Position numbers and translations under genes: made by a program. A stretch of DNA of 63,173 nucleotides from Candidatus Pelagibacter sp. (lineage in GTDB: Bacteria; Pseudomonadota; Alphaproteobacteria; Pelagibacterales; Pelagibacteraceae). The notes beneath the pieces were generated by a model. That model was not told where the DNA came from, did no database searches, and saw only the letters and a list, made by a program, of their open reading frames with translations. The stretch is taken from the NCBI GenBank assembly GCA_028226535.1, contig JAOJEG010000003.1, forward strand, positions 1-63,173. Reading direction: 5' to 3'. Positions 24,781 through 32,960 of the stretch are shown here, one piece after another. Each line of letters opens with the position of its first letter. Within the stretch, counting starts at the first letter, position 1.

Positions 24781-25846
24781 AATTGATTTAAATAATATTT
24801 CACACTCATACAATCCAAATGATCCTAATCCCATTTATGCTTTAAATCCTTTTTCCATGACTTGGGAAAATGGAAAAAGATATGCAATCTTAGGACCTTC
24901 AGGGTGTGGGAAAACCACGATGTTAAATATTGTTTCAGGTTTAGTTAGGCCTTCCAAAGGAAGTATATTATTTGACGATAAAGATGTAACTAATTTAAAA
25001 ACTGAAAGCAGAAATATAGCTCAAGTTTTTCAGTTTCCAGTGATTTATAATACAATGACAGTTTATGAAAATTTAGCTTTTCCATTAAAATGTAGAGATT
25101 TTTCTAAGACTAAAATTGATGAAAGAGTAAAATCTGTTGCAGATACATTAAGCTTACAATCATTTTTAAATTCACCTGCAAGAAAATTAACTGCTGATCA
25201 AAAACAATTAATATCTCTGGGAAGAGGTTTGGTTAGAGAAGATGTTGCGGCAGTTTTAATGGATGAACCTTTGACAGTTATTGATCCTGATTTAAAGTTT
25301 AGATTAAGAAGAAAACTTAAAGAAATAAATGAAGAATTCAAAACAACTCTTGTTTATGTAACACATGATCAAAATGAGGCTATGACTTTTGCAGACAATA
25401 TTATTGTAATGAGTGAAGGTGAAGTTGTTCAAGCAGGTACCCCCAAAGAATTATTTGAAAGACCAAATACTACTTTTGTTGGATATTTTATTGGTTCCCC
25501 AGCTATGAATTTGTTTGAAACTGAAGCATCTTCAAATGATAGTGTAAAAATTAACGACACAATTATAAAAACAAGTACAAATTTATCTAATTTAAAGGAT
25601 AAAAAGATCAAATTAGGCATTAGGTCTGAATTTATAAAGATTGCAGAAAATCAAAGCGAAAATCTTTTAAACGTTGATGTTGATAAGGTAGAAGATTTAG
25701 GAAATTATAAATTATTAACTGCAAAAATGGGAAGCCTTACAATTAAATCTAAAATTAATAGAGAAACAGAGGTTCCTTCCAGCAATGTTAAGCTCCATAT
25801 TCCAGCAGAAAAATGTTGTGTTTATGAAGATGAAAAACTTGTTTAA
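24773..25846 (+). CDS. ABC transporter ATPase, GlpT-like
   Basis: A 357-residue cytosolic ATPase with canonical Walker A (GPSGCGKTT), Walker B (VLMDEPLTVIDP) and H-loop (YVTHDQNEAM). The signature LSGGQ is degenerate, reading LTADQKQLISLGRGL. That is the reciprocal of the defects in the first ATPase, so the heterodimer would have one complete and one degenerate ATP site. A C-terminal regulatory domain starts near residue 240. It is the last gene of the operon; a 123-base spacer with a new promoter follows. Confidence 0.88.
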   Translation: MSKIDLNNISHSYNPNDPNPIYALNPFSMTWENGKRYAILGPSGCGKTTMLNIVSGLVRPSKGSILFDDKDVTNLKTESRNIAQVFQFPVIYNTMTVYENLAFPLKCRDFSKTKIDERVKSVADTLSLQSFLNSPARKLTADQKQLISLGRGLVREDVAAVLMDEPLTVIDPDLKFRLRRKLKEINEEFKTTLVYVTHDQNEAMTFADNIIVMSEGEVVQAGTPKELFERPNTTFVGYFIGSPAMNLFETEASSNDSVKINDTIIKTSTNLSNLKDKKIKLGIRSEFIKIAENQSENLLNVDVDKVEDLGNYKLLTAKMGSLTIKSKINRETEVPSSNVKLHIPAEKCCVYEDEKLV

Positions 25847-25894
25847 GCTTTAAAGTTCTACTCCAGATTGTATTAAATGTAATACTTGCTCATT

Positions 25895-25925
25895 TTGACT
25901 ATGGACTTCAAACGTCAATTATAAT
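25895..25925 (+). promoter_or_regulatory. predicted sigma-70 promoter of the TRAP transporter operon
   Basis: TTGACT (25895-25900) and TATAAT (25920-25925) flank a 19-base spacer, slightly long. A short dyad TTGAC...GTCAA (25895-25899 and 25914-25918) overlaps the core promoter and could be a regulator site. The ATG is at 25970. Confidence 0.45.
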
Positions 25926-25945
25926 TAACTTAAAAAAGTTAATTA
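25922..25945 (+). promoter_or_regulatory. A+T hairpin in the TRAP binding-protein leader
   Basis: TAATTAACTT (25922-25931), loop AAAA, AAGTTAATTA (25936-25945) form a perfect 10-bp palindromic stem at the start of the predicted mRNA, 12 bases ahead of the Shine-Dalgarno sequence. It could stabilise the 5-prime end or be an operator. The very low G+C content makes chance occurrence possible. Confidence 0.4.
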
Positions 25946-25957
25946 ACTAATACTAAA

Positions 25958-25966
25958 AGAGGAGAG
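25958..25966 (+). promoter_or_regulatory. strong ribosome binding site of the TRAP binding protein
   Basis: AGAGGAGAG lies 3 bases before the ATG at 25970, almost identical in sequence and spacing to the site of the ABC binding protein at 20374-20382. Both suggest very high translation. Confidence 0.6.
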
Positions 25967-25969
25967 AAA

Positions 25970-27103
25970 ATGATTAAAGAAAAAAAATCATTGAAGGTTA
26001 GTAATGCGCCTTCAAGACGTAAGTTCTTTAAGACTGCTGCTGCAACTGGTGTTGCTGCTGTAGCTGCAACATCTTTATCTGCTCCAGCCGTTGCCAAAGA
26101 AAGAGTTGAAGCTTCTATGGTAGCTACTTGGCCAAGAGATTTTCCTGGTCTAGGAACTGGTGCTCAAAGACTAGCACAGAGATTAAGCGATATGAGTGAT
26201 GGAAGAATACAAGTTACTTATTACGCTGCAAATGAGAGAGTTAAAGCATTTGACTCATTTGATGAAGTTGCTTCTGGTAACTCACAAATGTATCACGGTG
26301 CTGATTACTACTGGGTTAAAAAACACCCTGCATTTGGATACTTTACTGCAAGTCCATTTGGTTTCACATATGCTGAAATGAATGCTTGGCTAAAGTATGC
26401 TGGTGGACAAGAACTTTGGGATGAGTTAACTGATGATTTCGGAACTCAAAGTTTTGCAGCTGGTAACACAGGTGTACAAATGGGTGGTTGGTTTAATAAA
26501 AAAATTAGATCAGCTAATGACTTAAAAGGTTTAAAAATGCGTATGCCTGGATTAGGTGGACAAGTACTTGGAAAACTTGGTGGTTCTCCAATTTCACTAC
26601 CTGGTGGACAAATTTATGAAAACCTTGTGTCAGGTGCGATTGATGCAACTGAGTGGGTAGGACCTTGGAATGATGAAGCTATGAAGTTTCATGAAGCTGC
26701 TAAGTACTACTATTATCCAGGTATGCATGAGCCAGGATCTACATTAGCATGTGGTGTTAACAAATCTTGGTTTACAAGCCTAACAAAATCAGATCAAATT
26801 ATAATCAAAACTGCTTGTGATTGGGCTGATACGACTACAATGTCGGAATACAATGCTAAGAACGGTGCTGCATTAAATCGTCTAGTAAACGAGAATGGAG
26901 TTAAACTTGAGAAGTTTAGCGACAAAGTTTACGACGCATTTGCTAAAGGTGCTGCTGAAGTATACGACGAAGTACAGCAACATAGTGCTCTTGCTAAAAA
27001 AGTACATGGTGCCTTTATTAAAGGTCGTAAAGAAATTGGTGCTTGGACTAACTTGTCTGACTCACCTTATATTTCTCAAAGAAACAGAGCATTAGGAATA
27101 TAA
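25970..27103 (+). CDS. TRAP transporter periplasmic binding protein, TakP-like (2-oxo/hydroxy acid)
   Basis: A 377-residue binding protein exported by the Tat route: the N-terminus has SRRKFFK and a hydrophobic stretch ending at APAVA. The mature domain carries LKGLKMRMPGLGGQVLG (with the carboxylate-binding Arg), ISLPGGQIYENLVSGAID and TEWVGPWNDE. The Glu-Trp pair of that last motif binds cation and substrate in the alpha-keto-acid binding protein TakP, and YYYYPGMHEPG follows as in TakP. Expected ligands are small 2-oxo or 2-hydroxy monocarboxylates such as pyruvate or lactate. The gene has its own promoter and is followed by a terminator hairpin before the permease genes. Confidence 0.88.
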   Translation: MIKEKKSLKVSNAPSRRKFFKTAAATGVAAVAATSLSAPAVAKERVEASMVATWPRDFPGLGTGAQRLAQRLSDMSDGRIQVTYYAANERVKAFDSFDEVASGNSQMYHGADYYWVKKHPAFGYFTASPFGFTYAEMNAWLKYAGGQELWDELTDDFGTQSFAAGNTGVQMGGWFNKKIRSANDLKGLKMRMPGLGGQVLGKLGGSPISLPGGQIYENLVSGAIDATEWVGPWNDEAMKFHEAAKYYYYPGMHEPGSTLACGVNKSWFTSLTKSDQIIIKTACDWADTTTMSEYNAKNGAALNRLVNENGVKLEKFSDKVYDAFAKGAAEVYDEVQQHSALAKKVHGAFIKGRKEIGAWTNLSDSPYISQRNRALGI

Positions 27104-27121
27104 TCTAATTCTATAAATTTT

Positions 27122-27148
27122 AAGAGGGCCCCCATAGGGGCCCTTTTT
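27122..27148 (+). terminator. intrinsic terminator/attenuator between TRAP binding protein and permeases
   Basis: AGGGCCCC (27125-27132), loop CATA, GGGGCCCT (27137-27144) and a T-run form a strong G+C-rich hairpin extended by A-T pairs. It lies 21 bases after the binding-protein stop and 31 bases before the DctQ start. It probably terminates most transcripts, so that binding protein greatly exceeds permease. Confidence 0.85.
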
Positions 27149-27179
27149 AGCAAAATTATAAAAAAAAACCTTTATTTTT

Positions 27180-28163
27180 ATGGTTAATAAAAAAAATTTA
27201 CCGATTTTTTTAAGAGTATTGAGTTATTCAATATTAGCCTTTACTTTTATTTTCTTAGCCAACAACGTTTTAACAGTGTGGTTTGAATGGCCTGGACTAA
27301 AGCAATTATTTGCCCATTATGGGATATTTGGATTTAAAAAATTAAACACACCTTTAGAAGGTGATGTAATAAATTTATCTTTTATTCAATTATCATTTTA
27401 TTTTATTTCATTTATTGCTGTTATCTATTACGTTTTAAAATCAATTAACCAGACACTAGAAACTGATGCAAAAATACTTACCGATATAACAGCTTACATT
27501 GTTAGATCATCTTTTTGGGCGGTATTAATTGTCGGGATCGCAGACTTTTTGATTTCATTTTTAGTTGTTGAAAAATTAGTAGAGCCAATTTTTAATGAAG
27601 ATATAAAAGTAAATTTAGTTATTCCAACCTTTAGAATAACATTTATTCATTTTCCATTAATATTAATTTCATTTGTAATTGGATATTTTACAAGATCAGT
27701 AGGCTTTATTTGGTTGGCTGTTTTAGTAGTTGGTAGCGAATTTTTAATTGTTTTATCTAGATTTATATTTGAGTATGAACAAGCTTTCCAGGGAGATTTA
27801 GTTCGTTTTTGGTATGCTGCTCTCTATCTTTTTGCAAGTGCTTATGCTTTGATTCATGAAGGGCATGTAAGAGTTGATGTTCTTTATACTGGATTTAGTG
27901 AGAAAAAAAAGGCATGGACTAATGCAATAGGGTCATTTGTATTTGGGATTCCGCTTTGTCTTATAATTCTATTTTTAGGAATGGGAGGTAAAGCAAGCAT
28001 TATTAACGGCCCAGTTATTTCCTTCGAAATTACTCAACAAGGTTCAAACGGATTATATTTACTTTATTTAATGGCTGTATATTTAGCAGTGTTTGCTGTC
28101 ACTATGTTAATTCAATTTACAAGTTACTTTATGGATAGCAGTCACAAACTTTTAAAAAATTAA
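27180..28163 (+). CDS. TRAP transporter small permease (DctQ) with long N-terminal membrane extension
   Basis: A 327-residue inner-membrane protein. The C-terminal half (about 165-320) is a DctQ domain with four helices and the family motif YAALYLFASAYALIHEGHVRVDVLY. The N-terminal 165 residues add about four hydrophobic helices not found in ordinary DctQ proteins (160-200 residues). It acts with the large permease downstream to move the substrate delivered by the TakP-like protein, driven by sodium or protons. It lies 3 bases ahead of dctM. Confidence 0.85.
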   Translation: MVNKKNLPIFLRVLSYSILAFTFIFLANNVLTVWFEWPGLKQLFAHYGIFGFKKLNTPLEGDVINLSFIQLSFYFISFIAVIYYVLKSINQTLETDAKILTDITAYIVRSSFWAVLIVGIADFLISFLVVEKLVEPIFNEDIKVNLVIPTFRITFIHFPLILISFVIGYFTRSVGFIWLAVLVVGSEFLIVLSRFIFEYEQAFQGDLVRFWYAALYLFASAYALIHEGHVRVDVLYTGFSEKKKAWTNAIGSFVFGIPLCLIILFLGMGGKASIINGPVISFEITQQGSNGLYLLYLMAVYLAVFAVTMLIQFTSYFMDSSHKLLKN

Positions 28164-28166
28164 AAA

Positions 28167-30818
28167 ATGGAACATTTATTTTTAGCTTTACTTGTAATTA
28201 TAATGATTTCAGCTCTGGGCTCAGGCTTTCCAGTTGCTTTTGCTCTTCCGGGCTCTGCAATAATTTCAATTGGTCTAGCGGCATTAACTGGTTACTTATT
28301 TGAGGGAGATTCAAGTGCATATTTTGCTGTAGATGGGCCAAAAGAATGGCTAACAGCTGGAATTACTAATTTTAGGAGTAATTATTGGGATGTAGAAACT
28401 GATACCTTAATTGCAATTCCTCTTTTTATCTTTATGGGAATTATGTTGCAAAAATCTAAAATTGCAGAAGATCTACTTGTTACTATGGGTCAATTATTTG
28501 GTCCCATTCCAGGCGGATTAGGTATTTCAGTGATTTTTGTTGGAGCATTGCTTGCTGCAACAACAGGCATAGTTGGAGCAACTGTAATAGCTATGGGATT
28601 AATTTCTCTTCCAACTATGTTAAATAATAAATATGATAAAAGTCTCGCTAGTGGAATCGTTTGTTCTTCAGGAACCTTGGGTCAAATAATACCGCCATCA
28701 ATTGTTTTAATAATCATAGCAGACCAATTAGCAAGTGCCGCAGATGTTGCTAATACAATTAGACAGACAGATTACAAAATAGTCACGGGTGAATTTAATA
28801 TGCCTGGTGAACTTAGAGTTGGTTCTACTAGTGCTGGAGATATGTTTCTCGGGGCGTTGTTACCTGGTCTAGTTCTAGTTGGTTTATATATGATTTATGT
28901 CTTGGTGTATGCAAGATTAAATCCTAAGGCAGCTCCACCAGTGCCATTTAAGGGTAAATTTGATACTAAATTTTGGACTAGAGTTGTGATGGTGATCATT
29001 CCTCCACTTGCATTAATCTTTGCGGTTCTAGGATCAATATTAATGGGAATAGCTACAGTAAATCAGGCTGGCTCAATTGGTGCGATAGGTGCTACTATGA
29101 TGGCAGGCTATCGCCTTCATAAAGGCAAAAAAGATGCTTACTATCCAATTATAGTTGCCATTGTATCAATCATACCAATTTACATTCTTTCGAAAAATTA
29201 CAATTTAAATATTAAAGCTATTGAAACTAGAGATTTGACTGCAATACTAGTTACTGCATTTTTTACTATCATATTCTTAGTTGGAATTTCTTGGAGTTTT
29301 TGGAGGACTTATAAAATTAACAATGTTTTAAAAGAAGTTGTTACAGAAACTTGTGTAACCACATCAATGGTTTTTATAATTCTTCTTGGTGCAGCGATGT
29401 TAACTTCAGGATTTAGGGCGTTTGGAGGTGAAGAGCTAGTAAGAGATTTTTTACAAGATTTGCCAGGAGGATTTTGGACTCAATTTATTGTTGTAATGGC
29501 TGTAATCTTTGTATTGGGTTTCTTTTTAGACTTTATTGAAATTGCAGTAGTAGTTGTTCCTATAATTGCACCAATATTATTAGCTGAACCAGGAGCTAAC
29601 GTAAGTGCAATATGGTTGGGAGTCATGATCGGTGTTAATTTACAAACTTCATTTTTAACACCACCATTTGGGTTTGCTTTATTTTATTTAAGAGGAGTTG
29701 CATCTAAGTTGGTTTCAACTTTAAACATCTGGAAAGGTGTTGTGCCTTTTATAGCTCTCCAGCTTATAGGCCTTGGTATCGTTGGTTTTTATCCAACACT
29801 AGTAAATTATCTGCCAGCAAGAACATATTTAACTTCTAAAGTAGCTCCACCACCAATTAACCCAAAACTTCAACACTGTTTGCAGGAATACAAATTTGAT
29901 ATTTATAAAAATGATGAGCAGAAGATTGTAGCTGCAATAAATAATTTTCAAAAACTTGTGCCTTCAAATCTTCCTAATGACAAATTAGATATTTTTGAAG
30001 AGCATTTTGATAATGCGTTAGGAACTTTTGCTCTAGTAGACAAACTTCAAAAATCTGAAAAAGAGTACAACTTGTTTGCAGAAGATTATAGAGATCTACA
30101 CTTTAAAGTAAGAAAGAAAGAGAAAAAAATCAGAAAATTAAATAAGAAAATTTCAAAACTAGAGTCTGAAATTAGAAACTTAGATAAAGACGAAGCTTCA
30201 GATAAAAATAAATTAGAACTTAAAATAGAAAATTATCAATTAGAAATTGATGAGTTAAGCAAAGGAATACCAGAGATTTGGAAATCTAGAAATGAAGAGT
30301 TTAAAATTATTCAAAAATCAAAAAATACTAAAACCAAAAGATATAGAAAAAATGTTGATGAGGCGTATGACAATTTAGATCAAATAGTAACTTTTATACA
30401 GGATCATGAAAAATTAAAAAAACTTTCTCCAGAAATTAAAGAACTTAAATATAATATTGATAATAAAAATTATGAGGCATCAATTACAATAATTGATAAC
30501 CTTTTTGAGAAACTTAGTGAAATTTCAGGTGCTGAAGAATTTGCGAATAAATTAGATGATCTTATTACAATTATAGATAACGATGAAGTTGAAGAAGAAA
30601 AATTAATATCTTCTAGTTTAGAAACATTTAACTTATTTAATAAAGAAGTCTCTTGGAGAGAAGATGCTAATAAAAATTTATTACCTGAGTTAATGAAATA
30701 CAACGAGGTAATTAAAAATAATATTGGTTTAAGACGACAATCTAAATTAACCAAGGAACAAGCAAAATTTGTTGCAAGATGTAACTCTGTACATCGAGAT
30801 GTATCGTTAAATTTTTAA
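28167..30818 (+). CDS. TRAP transporter large permease (DctM) with C-terminal coiled-coil extension
   Basis: An 883-residue protein. Residues 1 to about 550 form a DctM-type transporter: ETDTLIAIPLFIFMGIML, GALLAATTGIVGATVIAMG and SSGTLGQIIPPSIVLIII in the first half, then VNLQTSFLTPPFGFALFYLRG. A large central insertion (about 210-420) is also seen in TakM-like members. Residues about 555-883 have no membrane segment. They are highly charged, with a predicted coiled coil around 638-701 (KVRKKEKKIRKLNKKISKLE). That tail is unusual, since DctM proteins are usually 425-620 residues. No internal stop or frameshift is seen. Confidence 0.85.
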   Translation: MEHLFLALLVIIMISALGSGFPVAFALPGSAIISIGLAALTGYLFEGDSSAYFAVDGPKEWLTAGITNFRSNYWDVETDTLIAIPLFIFMGIMLQKSKIAEDLLVTMGQLFGPIPGGLGISVIFVGALLAATTGIVGATVIAMGLISLPTMLNNKYDKSLASGIVCSSGTLGQIIPPSIVLIIIADQLASAADVANTIRQTDYKIVTGEFNMPGELRVGSTSAGDMFLGALLPGLVLVGLYMIYVLVYARLNPKAAPPVPFKGKFDTKFWTRVVMVIIPPLALIFAVLGSILMGIATVNQAGSIGAIGATMMAGYRLHKGKKDAYYPIIVAIVSIIPIYILSKNYNLNIKAIETRDLTAILVTAFFTIIFLVGISWSFWRTYKINNVLKEVVTETCVTTSMVFIILLGAAMLTSGFRAFGGEELVRDFLQDLPGGFWTQFIVVMAVIFVLGFFLDFIEIAVVVVPIIAPILLAEPGANVSAIWLGVMIGVNLQTSFLTPPFGFALFYLRGVASKLVSTLNIWKGVVPFIALQLIGLGIVGFYPTLVNYLPARTYLTSKVAPPPINPKLQHCLQEYKFDIYKNDEQKIVAAINNFQKLVPSNLPNDKLDIFEEHFDNALGTFALVDKLQKSEKEYNLFAEDYRDLHFKVRKKEKKIRKLNKKISKLESEIRNLDKDEASDKNKLELKIENYQLEIDELSKGIPEIWKSRNEEFKIIQKSKNTKTKRYRKNVDEAYDNLDQIVTFIQDHEKLKKLSPEIKELKYNIDNKNYEASITIIDNLFEKLSEISGAEEFANKLDDLITIIDNDEVEEEKLISSSLETFNLFNKEVSWREDANKNLLPELMKYNEVIKNNIGLRRQSKLTKEQAKFVARCNSVHRDVSLNF

Positions 30819-30821
30819 TTA

Positions 30822-32045
30822 ATGGAAAATTATATTTTACCTAAAAGACAGGCTATTACTGTTTTTTTTGTATTTGCTTTTGGATATTTTTTATCTTGTT
30901 TGTTAAGAGCAATCACAGCCACTCTTTCTCCAGTTTTAACTTTAGAGTTTGAATTAATGGCTGCAGACCTTGGGTTACTTGCTGGAGGTTATTTTTTAGG
31001 TTTTGCATCTATGCAAATTCCTCTTGGATATTTGTTAGATAAGTTTGGACCAAAAAAAATTGTTTCATCATTTTTATTGATAGCATTTATTGGAACAGTA
31101 TCTTTTGCACTTGCGCAAAACTTTTCAGGATTACTAGTTTCTAGAATATTAATTGGAGTTGGAGTAAGCGCTTGTTTAATGGCGCCATTAACAGGTTATA
31201 GAATTTGGTTTGCAGAAAACCAACAACAAAGAGCAAACTCTTGGATGTTAATGATAGCATCATTAGGGTTTCTATCTTCAACATTACCTATTCAACTTTT
31301 GTTACCAGCTTTTGGTTGGAGATGGATATTTGGTGGGATTGCAGCATTAATATTAATTAGCATATTTTTAATGTTAGCTTTTATACCAAAGTGGGATCAT
31401 CAAAAAAATGAGTCATTAGATTATCAAACTAGCAAAGGTTCGTTAGCCGACGTATGGAAAAATAAATTCTTTATCAGTGTTATTCCAATGGGTTTATTTA
31501 ATTATGGAGGATTAATGGCAATACAAACACTTTGGGCTGGACCATGGATGGTTAGAGTTGCTGGCTATACTCCAATAGAAAGTGCTACGGGATTATTCTG
31601 GATAAATATTACAATGCTTATCTCATTTTTTTTGTGGGGTTATTTTTTACCTAAGATTACAAACTTAGGATTTAGTGCATTAAGAATATTAAAACTCGGT
31701 TTACCAGTAAGCTTTTTGATTATGTTAATGATTATAATTTTAGGATCAAAAGCAGGTGCATTTTATATTACATTATTTATCCTAAGTTCAATTTTCTTAT
31801 CTGTAACTCAGCCAGCTGTAGGCTTGTCTTTTGCTAGTCATCTTGCAGGTAAAGCTCTAACATCATTTAATTTATTAATTTTTCTGGGAACTTTTATAAT
31901 GCAGTGGGTTATGGGTCTCGTAATCGATTTAGTTAAAACTTTTGGCTATACTGAAATAATAGGATTTAAAGCAGCTTTTTCATTTTTCTTATTTTTAAGT
32001 TTAATTTCTTATATATTTTTTTTAATTATTAATAAAAAATCTTAA
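30822..32045 (+). CDS. major facilitator superfamily transporter
   Basis: A 407-residue protein with twelve hydrophobic helices. The MFS signature between helices 2 and 3 is visible as GYLLDKFGPKKIVSS, and the helix 4 motif as SRILIGVGVSACLMAPLTGYR. A central cytoplasmic loop (PKWDHQKNESLDYQ) separates the two six-helix halves. The substrate is unknown; the overall look is of the nitrate/hexuronate-like ACS or uncharacterised MFS groups. It starts 3 bases after dctM and is followed 9 bases later by a DMT-type exporter, so it may belong to the TRAP operon. Confidence 0.85.
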   Translation: MENYILPKRQAITVFFVFAFGYFLSCLLRAITATLSPVLTLEFELMAADLGLLAGGYFLGFASMQIPLGYLLDKFGPKKIVSSFLLIAFIGTVSFALAQNFSGLLVSRILIGVGVSACLMAPLTGYRIWFAENQQQRANSWMLMIASLGFLSSTLPIQLLLPAFGWRWIFGGIAALILISIFLMLAFIPKWDHQKNESLDYQTSKGSLADVWKNKFFISVIPMGLFNYGGLMAIQTLWAGPWMVRVAGYTPIESATGLFWINITMLISFFLWGYFLPKITNLGFSALRILKLGLPVSFLIMLMIIILGSKAGAFYITLFILSSIFLSVTQPAVGLSFASHLAGKALTSFNLLIFLGTFIMQWVMGLVIDLVKTFGYTEIIGFKAAFSFFLFLSLISYIFFLIINKKS

Positions 32046-32054
32046 TTTTTTAAA

Positions 32055-32960
32055 ATGAAAAATTTTAAAAATAGTTATTTACCTTTTTTATTACTTTTTA
32101 TTCAGCCAGTTTTTATGGCTTCAAATTTAATAGTTGCAAGAGGTGGAGTTGAGTATGTACCTCCGATCTCGCTAGCATTCTGGAGATGGGCTGTAGTTGT
32201 TTTGTTACTTTTACCTTTTACTTATTCATTATTAATCAAAAATTCGAAAATAATAAAAAAAGAATTTAAAAAACTTTTCTTTTTAGGTGCAATGGGATGT
32301 GGTGTTTGTGGAGCATTCCCTTTTTTGGCAGGTGAAACAACAACTGTTACAAATATGGGAATTATTTACACTTCATCACCTATATTTATAATTATGATAT
32401 CAGCAATTTTCTTTAATGAAAAAATCAATCTTACTAAAATTATTGGCTTAGCCTCTTGCTTAATCGGGGTTTTTGCAATTATCATTAAAGGTGATTTAAA
32501 TCTTTTATTAGATCTAAATTTTACAATTGGTGATTTATGGATGTTAGCTGCAGCAATTGGTTGGGCACTTTATTCTATTTACCTTTTTTATTGGAAGTCC
32601 CAATTGCCTATTTTTCAAAGATTTACTCTAGTTGCATTTTTTGGAGCATTAAGCTTATTACCATTTTACATAATAGAGGAAGTGGCTGTTCAAAGAACTG
32701 TATTTAATTCACAATTTTTAATATGGGTTTTATTTGCTGCAATATCACCAGGAATAATTGCTTTTACTCTTTATACTCAGGCTCAAAAAAGTTTGGGAGC
32801 TTCCTTCACTGGTTTTACACTTTATATTTTTACAATTTATGCCGCAATTTATGGATTCATATTTTTTGATGAAAAACTTGAGTCCTTTCATTATTTAGGT
32901 ACAGTTTTAGTATTCATCGGCGTTTATTTAGCTAAAAAAAATTATGAAACTAAAACGTAG
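32055..32960 (+). CDS. EamA/DMT-superfamily transporter
   Basis: A 301-residue protein with ten predicted helices made of two EamA repeats. The first repeat has ISLAFWRWAVVVLLLLPFTY and TTTVTNMGIIYTSSPIFIIM; the second has LWMLAAAIGWALYSIYLFY. Members export amino acids or metabolites; nothing shows the substrate here. Its last 17 bases overlap the following hydrolase gene in another frame. Confidence 0.87.
   Translation: MKNFKNSYLPFLLLFIQPVFMASNLIVARGGVEYVPPISLAFWRWAVVVLLLLPFTYSLLIKNSKIIKKEFKKLFFLGAMGCGVCGAFPFLAGETTTVTNMGIIYTSSPIFIIMISAIFFNEKINLTKIIGLASCLIGVFAIIIKGDLNLLLDLNFTIGDLWMLAAAIGWALYSIYLFYWKSQLPIFQRFTLVAFFGALSLLPFYIIEEVAVQRTVFNSQFLIWVLFAAISPGIIAFTLYTQAQKSLGASFTGFTLYIFTIYAAIYGFIFFDEKLESFHYLGTVLVFIGVYLAKKNYETKT

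Noticed and set aside
27180..30818. Frameshift or gene fusion explaining the oversized TRAP permeases
   Set aside because: Both frames are uninterrupted with codon use like the neighbours, and the domain order is normal; the extra length is terminal, not a misjoined gene.
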